A program made the position numbers and the translations under genes. A DNA stretch of 64,000 bases from Methanomassiliicoccales archaeon (lineage in GTDB: Archaea; Thermoplasmatota; Thermoplasmata; Methanomassiliicoccales; UBA472): NCBI GenBank assembly GCA_026394375.1, contig JAPKYJ010000022.1:61777-125776 (forward strand), in the 5' to 3' direction. Each line of letters opens with the position of its first letter. The stretch's first letter is position 1. Positions 15,796 through 22,517 of this stretch are shown here, one piece after another. Below the pieces are notes generated by a model. That model saw only the letters and a list, made by a program, of their open reading frames with translations. It was not told the origin of the DNA and made no database searches.

Positions 15796-16629
15796 ATGCG
15801 CCTTCTCGTTTGCAGTCTGGACGATATCGCAAGCGTCAACATCCGAGACCGTCTGCTGGAAATGTACCAGTGGACGGAGAAGGGCTTGTTCCAGGGACGC
15901 CCGATCCTTGAGCGCGGCGAGGACCGGATGATCGCTATCGAGGGACTGCACCTCTTCGCCGATGGTCTGGATATTGAAATGGAGGAGGCGACCGGAATAA
16001 AGCCCTCGAGCGTCGTCTTCCTTTCCCGCCACAAGGCCGCCTCCGGCATTCCCACTCTGACCGTGCATCCTATCGGCAATCATGGAAAGGCGGATTTTGG
16101 CGGAAGGGAGGGTACCCTGGTCCCCTCCTCACCCGATCTCATGACCAGCACGCTCCGGGCGCTGCGCGCCAACGCCAGCGGACTTGGTTTTCAGATATCG
16201 TTCGAGGTGACGCATCATGGACCCTACCTGCTCGCTCCGACCATGTTCATCGAGATCGGCAGCTCGGAAGAGAACTGGGGAGACCGACCGGCAGCGGAAG
16301 CACTCGCGAGAGCGCTCATGGAGACGAAGGTGCTTGAGGCACCGAAGGCCATCGGTGTGGGGGGAGGACACTACGCCCCCCGCTTCAGTGAGGTCATCGA
16401 TTCCAAGCGCATCTCCTTCGGTCACATGATCCCCAACTACTTCTGCGATCACGCCTCCGATGAGATGCTTCTGGAAGCGATGCGCCAGGCCATGGCCAGC
16501 ACTCAGGATGCGAGAGCGGTCTACATCCACAAGAAGTCCATGAGCCGCTCCCGCGCCACGCATATCAAGGAGCTGGTTCGCTCCATCGGCGGAGAAGCGG
16601 TCGACAGCGGCGACCTGCAGGACCTCTGA
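15796..16629 (+). CDS. dtdA: D-aminoacyl-tRNA deacylase, archaeal type
   Basis: A 277-residue protein of the DtdA/GEK1 family found in archaea and plants. Diagnostic stretches are SRHKAASGIPTLTVHPIGN, FEVTHHGPYL and IGVGGGHYAPRF, rich in the histidines that hold zinc. The enzyme hydrolyses D-amino acids mischarged onto tRNA and so protects translation. It diverges from the TPR regulator. An AATTATG box at 15764-15770 lies about 27 bases before a predicted start at 15794, so the message is nearly leaderless. Confidence 0.93.
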   Translation: MRLLVCSLDDIASVNIRDRLLEMYQWTEKGLFQGRPILERGEDRMIAIEGLHLFADGLDIEMEEATGIKPSSVVFLSRHKAASGIPTLTVHPIGNHGKADFGGREGTLVPSSPDLMTSTLRALRANASGLGFQISFEVTHHGPYLLAPTMFIEIGSSEENWGDRPAAEALARALMETKVLEAPKAIGVGGGHYAPRFSEVIDSKRISFGHMIPNYFCDHASDEMLLEAMRQAMASTQDARAVYIHKKSMSRSRATHIKELVRSIGGEAVDSGDLQDL

Positions 16630-16635
16630 CCCGCC

Positions 16636-17439
16636 TCACTTCAGCTCGGTCCCGCAGATCGGGCAGAGCTTCCAGTTCGATTGTACCGGGGAGTTGCAGG
16701 CTGGACAGCATTCGCCGCTTTCCTCGCGTGCCTCCTTGGCATCTCTCGACTCCTTGGAAGCGAGGATCTCGTTCCTCAGCTCCTTGTCCTCTGCTTCCTT
16801 CTCCCAGGTCATGCGGCCGTAGCGCTTGGTGGGCTTGAGGGCGGCCTTCAGGTCCTTGCCTCCAGAGGTGGCGCGGAAGCCGCTGCCGGAGCCCATCCGG
16901 TGGCGGTAGTCGATGGACATGACCAGGCCGCCTGCGACCGCCAGCACAGAGCCGAAGACGGACAGGAAAACGGCCGAGCCATAGGCAGAGCGCTCCATAC
17001 TGTTGCTGAAGACGTCCGCGTTGAGGAAGTAGATGACCAGGACCGTACATGCAGCGGCGACGATGGCGGAAGCGAGCGCTCCCGGCGGCGAGATGCGCCT
17101 GAACCGTTCCACGCTCCTCTCGCCCAATAGCTCAAGGGCGGCCAGTATCGCGCATACCACCCCCGCCAAAGCTATCACGTAGGCCACCAGGAACTTGTAG
17201 TTCGGGCCGTTGAGCGTGGCCAGATAATTGTACAGGTCATGGATGTAGAAGGTGCGGCTGATCTCGTGGCTTATGGGGTCGGTGTACTGCGCCCAAGGCA
17301 GGACGAAGGAGGCAGCCAGCATGGCGCCCCCGACCACGCAGAACAAGGTGCCGATGAGCACCCCCGTGTGCGTCTTTGGCTTGATGGTGCCTTCCCAGGA
17401 CGTGCCCTTCCTCTTCGATTTGCGCTGCGATTCTTCCAA
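16636..17439 (-). CDS. Four-helix membrane protein with C-terminal zinc ribbon
   Basis: A 267-residue protein of no recognised family. A basic N terminus is followed by four hydrophobic segments at roughly 28-50, 83-107, 122-140 and 153-172. A long charged cytoplasmic stretch then ends in a CPAC..CPIC zinc ribbon. The start is TTG at 17439, preceded by GTGAGGGATC. It is convergent with dtdA, six bases from its stop. C-terminal zinc ribbons after membrane segments also occur in the 6025-11109 protein, so this may be a lineage habit. Function unknown. Confidence 0.75.
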   Translation of the reverse strand: MEESQRKSKRKGTSWEGTIKPKTHTGVLIGTLFCVVGGAMLAASFVLPWAQYTDPISHEISRTFYIHDLYNYLATLNGPNYKFLVAYVIALAGVVCAILAALELLGERSVERFRRISPPGALASAIVAAACTVLVIYFLNADVFSNSMERSAYGSAVFLSVFGSVLAVAGGLVMSIDYRHRMGSGSGFRATSGGKDLKAALKPTKRYGRMTWEKEAEDKELRNEILASKESRDAKEAREESGECCPACNSPVQSNWKLCPICGTELK

Positions 17440-17480
17440 TCCGATCCCTCACTCCCCCCGCGCATCCCAGCGGGGACGAA

Positions 17481-18164
17481 TCAGTTACGCACCACCGTGC
17501 CTTTGACCTTTTCGCCCCTGACCGCATGGATAAGGTCATCGAGGTCCCGGCCGTGCACTATGTACAGCGGGATATTCGTCCGCATGGCGATGTACGCTCC
17601 CTTCTTGTCAAAGACATCGGAGGGCCCGGCGGAATGAAGGCCCCTGTTCACCAGATCGAAGAGCTGCTTGTGCGAGATCTCCCTCAGGCGTTTGGCGTCA
17701 GAGTACTTCTTCGGATCCGCCGTATAAGCCGCCTGCACTGAGGTCGCATTCACTATCCTTATGGCCTTCACGGCCTCAGCGACCATGGCGGTGACAGCGT
17801 CAGTGGTATGCCCCGGCGTCGTTCCGCCCATGACCACGATTCTTCCCTTGGCAAGCTCCTGCGTCGCTCTTTTGACCGTGGTCGGGATGGTTGGCGAGGA
17901 GGCATCGCCGAGCGCCAATTGCACCAGGCGGGCGTTCAGGCGGGTGATTTCGATGCCCAAGCGGTCCTGCCGGTCCCGGCTCGCCCCTAGCTTCCTGCAA
18001 TTGGAGATATAGTACCTGGCCACCCTCCCGCCCCCGCAGACCAGGACCAATCCGAACTCCCCCGACAGCGAGCGCAGGCGAGCGGCGAGCTCCTGTAGGT
18101 ATGCCAGGTCGCCGTCGCCGGGGACCAGGACGGACCCTCCCAGAGAAACCACGACGCAATCCAT
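17481..18164 (-). CDS. pyrH: UMP kinase (amino acid kinase family)
   Basis: A 227-residue kinase converting UMP to UDP. It begins VVVSLGGSVLVP, has the VCGGGRVAR nucleotide loop, the MGGTTPGHTTDAV segment, ATSVQAAYTADPKK, and the C-terminal IPLYIVHGRD. These match archaeal PyrH rather than aspartate or acetylglutamate kinases. ATG at 18164 is preceded by a TTATAAA box about 20 bases away. It is divergent from prf1 with a shared promoter region. Confidence 0.93.
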   Translation of the reverse strand: MDCVVVSLGGSVLVPGDGDLAYLQELAARLRSLSGEFGLVLVCGGGRVARYYISNCRKLGASRDRQDRLGIEITRLNARLVQLALGDASSPTIPTTVKRATQELAKGRIVVMGGTTPGHTTDAVTAMVAEAVKAIRIVNATSVQAAYTADPKKYSDAKRLREISHKQLFDLVNRGLHSAGPSDVFDKKGAYIAMRTNIPLYIVHGRDLDDLIHAVRGEKVKGTVVRN

Positions 18165-18179
18165 GTCTACACCAACAGA

Positions 18180-18186
18180 TTTATAA
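18180..18186. promoter_or_regulatory. Shared TATA-like element between pyrH and prf1
   Basis: TTTATAA on the plus strand and TTATAAA on the minus strand are the same seven bases. It lies 19 bases (centre) before the pyrH ATG and 49 bases before the prf1 ATG, so it could serve either direction. TTGATAAAAAACC near 18203 is a second plus-strand candidate. Confidence 0.45.
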
Positions 18187-18231
18187 CGCCAATCCATTTG
18201 GGTTGATAAAAAACCATAGGTCGAACTGACG

Positions 18232-19473
18232 ATGGGCAAGATTGGTGAAACGCTAACCGAGAGGCAGAAGTACGACTTCAAGCGGTCGTTGGAAGAGGTG
18301 CGCAACCTCAAAGGGCGAGGGACAGAGCTGATATCGCTCTACGTCCCCCCAGAGAAGCAGATCTACGACGCGGCCGCCTACTTGCGGGGAGAGTACTCGC
18401 AATCCTCCAACATCAAATCCCAGGGCACGCGCAAGGCCGTGCAAGGTGCCATCCAGTCCATTCTGGCCCGGCTCAAGTACTTCAAGGTGCCACCCGCGAA
18501 CGGCGTGGTTTTCTTCGTGGGCGAAGTGTCATCGGTGGGTGACCAGACCCGCATGGTGCAGTACGTTCTCGAGCCTCCTGAGCCATTTTCCACCTTCCTC
18601 TACCGCTGCGATTCGGAGTTCTTCCTGGAGCCGCTGTCGAGCATGCTCCTGGAGAAGAAGGTCTACGGTCTGATCGTCATAGATCGGAGCGAGGCCACCC
18701 TAGGCCTGCTGGGCGGCAAGAGGGTGAACGTCATCCGCAACATCCAATCCCAGGTACCAAGCAAGCACCGTATGGGCGGGCAGTCCGCCCAGCGTTTCGA
18801 ACGTTCCATCGAGATCGCCGCCCACGAGTTCTACAAGAAGATCGCTGACACGGCCACGGACGCTTTCCTGAACCGGGCCGACCTGCAGGGCATTCTGGTC
18901 GGAGGGCCGGGGGCGACCAAGAACTTCTTCGTGGGCCAAGGGTACCTGCATCACGAACTGCAGAAGAAGGTGCTGGACACCTTCGATACCGGCTATACCG
19001 ACGAATACGGCCTGAAGGAGCTGGTGGAACGGGCCAAGGAGAAGTTGATGGACCTGGACCTGATGCGCGAGAAACGTCTCATCACCCGCCTTCTGGAAGA
19101 GATCCGCAAGCCTGACGACGGCCTCGCCACGTATGGAGAGAGCCAAGTGCGGGAAGCGCTGAGGATGGGCGCGGTGGACACCCTCCTGCTTTCCGAGGGG
19201 TTGCGCAGGAAACGCTATCCCATCGAATGCGCTAATTGCGGTTGGAAGGACGTGGTGACGGCGGACAGAGCGCCGGAACCGGTCCGCTGCCCCGCCTGTG
19301 GGGGCGCCACGCTGGTGGGCGAGGGCAAGGACCTGGTGGACGACTTCTACGATGAGACGGAGAAGACGGGCACCAGGATCGAGCTCATTTCCGCTGATTC
19401 GGAGGAGGGGGAGATGCTGCTGAAGGCGTTCGGGGGCATCGCCGCCATGCTCCGCTACAGGAAGGGGGCATAG
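18232..19473 (+). CDS. prf1: Peptide chain release factor aRF1
   Basis: A 413-residue archaeal/eukaryotic class I release factor that reads all three stop codons. The NIKS stop-decoding motif is at residues 60-63 and the peptidyl-hydrolysis GGQ motif at 182-184 (MGGQSAQRFER). The C-terminal domain carries a zinc-binding CANCGWKD..CPACGG mini-domain. The argS gene starts two bases after its stop (TAG at 19471-19473), so the two are co-translated. Confidence 0.97.
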   Translation: MGKIGETLTERQKYDFKRSLEEVRNLKGRGTELISLYVPPEKQIYDAAAYLRGEYSQSSNIKSQGTRKAVQGAIQSILARLKYFKVPPANGVVFFVGEVSSVGDQTRMVQYVLEPPEPFSTFLYRCDSEFFLEPLSSMLLEKKVYGLIVIDRSEATLGLLGGKRVNVIRNIQSQVPSKHRMGGQSAQRFERSIEIAAHEFYKKIADTATDAFLNRADLQGILVGGPGATKNFFVGQGYLHHELQKKVLDTFDTGYTDEYGLKELVERAKEKLMDLDLMREKRLITRLLEEIRKPDDGLATYGESQVREALRMGAVDTLLLSEGLRRKRYPIECANCGWKDVVTADRAPEPVRCPACGGATLVGEGKDLVDDFYDETEKTGTRIELISADSEEGEMLLKAFGGIAAMLRYRKGA

Positions 19474-19474
19474 G

Positions 19475-21196
19475 ATGGATCCATACGAACCGTTCGCTCA
19501 GGAGGTTCGCAGACTGCTGCAGGAGACCTTGTCCCAGATAGGTGTCCAGGCACAACTGGAGATGGAGCTTCCAGATCCGCAGATCGGTGCCGATTTCGCC
19601 TTTCCCTGTTTCCCATTGGCCAAACAGATGCGCAAGGCACCTGCGGATATCGCCGAAGAGCTGGCATCAAAGATACCCCCCTCTCCGTTGGTGGAGAAGG
19701 TCTTCGCTGAGAGAGGCTATCTCAATTTCCGCATCGACCAAGCGCTCCTTGCCAAAAACACTCTGGAAGCCATCCTGGAACAGAAAGGTGCCTACGGACA
19801 AGGAGAGCCCAAAGGGAACAGGGTGCTCCTGGAGCATACTTCCGTGAACCCGACTGGACCGATACACGTCGGTCGGGCACGCAACCCGCTTATCGGAGAT
19901 ACGTTGGGCAGATGCTTGCGCGTCTGCGGATACCAGGTCACGACCGAGTACCTGGTCAACGACGTCGGCAGGCAGGTGGTGCTGCTCACCTGGGCCTTAG
20001 AGAACATCCCCCCTTCGGAAGTAAGCCCTGCCTCGGACCGACAAAAGGGCGATCACCAGCTAGTGGGCTACTATCAGAAGGCGAACGAGCTTCTCGAATC
20101 GGATCCCCGCGTCGACCAAGAGATAGCGGAGATGTTGCGCCGGTTCGAGGTTGGCGACGCTGACGTCATCAATCGCGTCCGCAAGACCACAGAGCGCATG
20201 TTGGACGGGATCAAGTCCTCGCTCCAGGACATGGATGTGAGCTTGGACCGCTACATATGGGAATCGCAGTTCATCATTAGCGGCGAGGCGAAGCAGGTTG
20301 TGGACCGTCTCAAAGCCTCCCCCTATTGCCATGAGGAAGGAGGGGCGTTCTACCTGGACCTGTCGGAGTTCGGCATCCACGGTCGGGATACCAAGTTCTT
20401 CTTCACCCGCAGCGACGGCACGACCCTCTACACCACCAGGGATATGGCATATCACCTGGACAAGTTCAAGCGCGCGGACACGCTCATCAACGTGCTCGGC
20501 GAGGACCAGAAGCTCGGCCAGGCGCATCTCGCGGCGGCGCTCAAGATACTGGGCGAGGAGAGGGCGCCGGAGAACGTCTTCTATGCCTTCGTCTCACTGC
20601 CTGAGGGTCGGATGTCCACCCGAAAGGGACTGGTGGTCTATCTGGACGATCTCATCGATGAAGCAGAGGAACGCGCCTACGAAGAGGTCAAGAAGCGCCG
20701 CACCGACCTCACCGAAGAAAGAATGAGGGCCATCGCCCGGGACATCGGTCGAGGAGCGCTGCGCTTCAATATCGTCCGGGTGCAGGCCGAGAAGGCATTG
20801 GTCTTCAAGTGGGAGGAGGCGCTCAATTTCGACGGCAACTCCGCTCCCTTCCTGCAATACTCACATGCACGCTGCTGCAGCATCCTGCGCAAGGCCGGGG
20901 AATACAAGCACATAGCCGCCCCGGAGAAGCTTCTGGACGAGTGCGAGCGAAAGCTTATCCGAGTGCTCGCCCAATACCCCGGCGTTGTCCGAGAGTCCGG
21001 GGAGAAAAGGAGGGTCCACCTGATGCCCGCCTACGGCCACGAAGTGGCGTCGGCCTTCAACCAGTTCTACGCCTACGTGCCTGTGCTGCGATCGGGAGAT
21101 CTGCAGGACGCGAGGCTCTCTCTGGTCGAGGCCACGATGTGGACGCTCCGCGGCGTACTCGATTCCCTGGGCATTGCCGCTCCGGAGGAAATGTGA
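19475..21196 (+). CDS. argS: Arginyl-tRNA synthetase
   Basis: A 573-residue class I synthetase. It contains an N-terminal tRNA-binding Add-1-like domain, the HIGH equivalent HVGRARNPLIGD near residue 131, an EGRMSTRKGL KMSK-like loop, and a DALR anticodon-binding domain beginning around the LQYSHARCCSILRK segment. ATG lies two bases after the prf1 stop. The downstream GNAT gene begins on the last base of its stop codon (TGATG). The intron-bearing tRNA-Arg at 56757-56878 would be one of its substrates. Confidence 0.96.
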   Translation: MDPYEPFAQEVRRLLQETLSQIGVQAQLEMELPDPQIGADFAFPCFPLAKQMRKAPADIAEELASKIPPSPLVEKVFAERGYLNFRIDQALLAKNTLEAILEQKGAYGQGEPKGNRVLLEHTSVNPTGPIHVGRARNPLIGDTLGRCLRVCGYQVTTEYLVNDVGRQVVLLTWALENIPPSEVSPASDRQKGDHQLVGYYQKANELLESDPRVDQEIAEMLRRFEVGDADVINRVRKTTERMLDGIKSSLQDMDVSLDRYIWESQFIISGEAKQVVDRLKASPYCHEEGGAFYLDLSEFGIHGRDTKFFFTRSDGTTLYTTRDMAYHLDKFKRADTLINVLGEDQKLGQAHLAAALKILGEERAPENVFYAFVSLPEGRMSTRKGLVVYLDDLIDEAEERAYEEVKKRRTDLTEERMRAIARDIGRGALRFNIVRVQAEKALVFKWEEALNFDGNSAPFLQYSHARCCSILRKAGEYKHIAAPEKLLDECERKLIRVLAQYPGVVRESGEKRRVHLMPAYGHEVASAFNQFYAYVPVLRSGDLQDARLSLVEATMWTLRGVLDSLGIAAPEEM

Positions 21197-21687
21197 TGGT
21201 GCAGATCAGCAAGCTCAAGGAACAGGACAAGGGGCACGTGCGAGCGTTGGAGCTCTTCATCATGAAGGAGTACTTCGAAGCTACCCTGCACCGCAAGTGG
21301 GAGGATCTGAGCCAGGAGTTCATCGACCAGCTCGGTGCCTCCTCTAAGGGTTCGTTCGAGCATTACTTTGAACAGGGGCTGAGTTTCATCGCGAAGGAGA
21401 ATGGGCAGATCGTTGGCTTCGTCTTCGCTCAGGTGGTCGAGCATATGAGCAACCTGCCCAAGGCGGTCTGGGTGGAGAACATCGGCGTGCATCCTAGCTA
21501 TCGTCGCCGGGGCATAGGCTACCAGCTTCTGCGCAAGGTGGCCCAAGAAAGCAAGAAGAAGGGGGCGAAGGCGCTGCAGAGCGCCATCATGCCGGACAAC
21601 CCCAAGTCCATCATGTTGCACAAGAAGGCGGGCTTCTTCATGGACGCGCGCAAGATCGCGTTCCTGGACCTGGAAGCGCTCAAGTGA
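21196..21687 (+). CDS. GNAT family N-acetyltransferase
   Basis: A 163-residue acetyltransferase with the acetyl-CoA-binding motif A visible as VHPSYRRRGIGYQLLRKVA and the preceding strand AVWVENIGV. The motif B region reads NPKSIMLHKKAGF. The substrate, a protein N terminus, lysine or small molecule, cannot be told. ATG at 21196 overlaps the argS stop by one base, so translation is coupled to argS. An upstream extension of the frame overlaps argS and is rejected. The stop abuts the convergent lipoate ligase gene. Confidence 0.88.
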   Translation: MVQISKLKEQDKGHVRALELFIMKEYFEATLHRKWEDLSQEFIDQLGASSKGSFEHYFEQGLSFIAKENGQIVGFVFAQVVEHMSNLPKAVWVENIGVHPSYRRRGIGYQLLRKVAQESKKKGAKALQSAIMPDNPKSIMLHKKAGFFMDARKIAFLDLEALK

Positions 21688-22422
21688 TCAGCGCCCCATC
21701 GTGAACTTTTCCTGGCCGTATTTCTCTTCGATCAGCGACTCGATGGTCTTCGTTTCGTAATGGCTGAGCACGCCCTTCACGATTTCCACGTTGAACGTGC
21801 TGGCGAAGCCCGCGATCAAGGCGCGCTTCACCTTGTCCATGGACGGCACCTCGCCCAGCTCTTTGGCCAGAGAGGTGACGGTATCCTTGGAACGTCCTTT
21901 CTTGCGCATCTTGAGCACGTCGAACATGATCTCGAAGTTGGTGTCCACCATGAGCGTGCCGTGCTGCAGGACCACGTCCCACTTGCGCGTCTGGGCACTG
22001 CCGGAGATCTTGCGCTTGTTGACTAGGACGTCGTTCACCTGTTTGAACTCGCCCTTGAGGCCGAGGATGTCCAAGGCCTTGATCACGCCTGCGCACACGG
22101 AGGCGAACGTTTCCTCCGGGGTGGCGGGTACGACCTCATTGTCCAAGGCTAGAGCATAGATGATCTGTCCTGGATCGGTGTAGATGGCGCTACCTCCGCT
22201 CACTCGGCGGACCAGCTTCACTCCGTGCCTCTCGACCGCTTCCAGGTCCACCGCCTCCTCTACATGCTCGAAATAACCGAGGGAAACGGTCGGCCTATCG
22301 CGAACGTACAAGTGCAGGGTGTTGGGAACGATGCGGACGTGTCTGGCCATGAGCATAGCCTCGTCGCAGGCCACCGTGTACACGGGTTCCGCCATCCCGC
22401 TGTCGATCATCCTCCAGAGCAT
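21688..22422 (-). CDS. lplA: Lipoate-protein ligase A, catalytic domain (bipartite type)
   Basis: A 244-residue protein of the biotin/lipoate ligase fold. RRVSGGSAIYTDPGQIIYALAL is the conserved RRxSGGG-type nucleotide and lipoate loop. VNDVLVNKRKISGSAQTRKWDVVLQHGTLMV gives the catalytic lysine region. It lacks the long C-terminal accessory domain, as in Thermoplasma acidophilum LplA, which needs a separate LplB; none is seen nearby. ATG at 22422 is chosen because TTTTTATTC at 22443-22451 is centred about 25 bases upstream. An upstream ATG at 22455 lies before that promoter and is rejected. Confidence 0.85.
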   Translation of the reverse strand: MLWRMIDSGMAEPVYTVACDEAMLMARHVRIVPNTLHLYVRDRPTVSLGYFEHVEEAVDLEAVERHGVKLVRRVSGGSAIYTDPGQIIYALALDNEVVPATPEETFASVCAGVIKALDILGLKGEFKQVNDVLVNKRKISGSAQTRKWDVVLQHGTLMVDTNFEIMFDVLKMRKKGRSKDTVTSLAKELGEVPSMDKVKRALIAGFASTFNVEIVKGVLSHYETKTIESLIEEKYGQEKFTMGR

Positions 22423-22517
22423 CGTCAAGAGAGCTAGTGGCGAGAATAAAAACATTTCTTGTTCGGGAATGAAAAATGAAGAAAGTGAAAGGGATTTAGG
22501 AAAAGGGTTTGACTGGC

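Noticed and set aside
14285..15832. 515-codon version of the TPR regulator
   Set aside because: The first 91 codons cover the TATA box at 15583-15588 and part of dtdA; the leaderless ATG at 15559 is well supported.
22423..22455. Upstream ATG of lplA
   Set aside because: The ATG at 22455 lies on the far side of the predicted TATA box, so it would not be transcribed.
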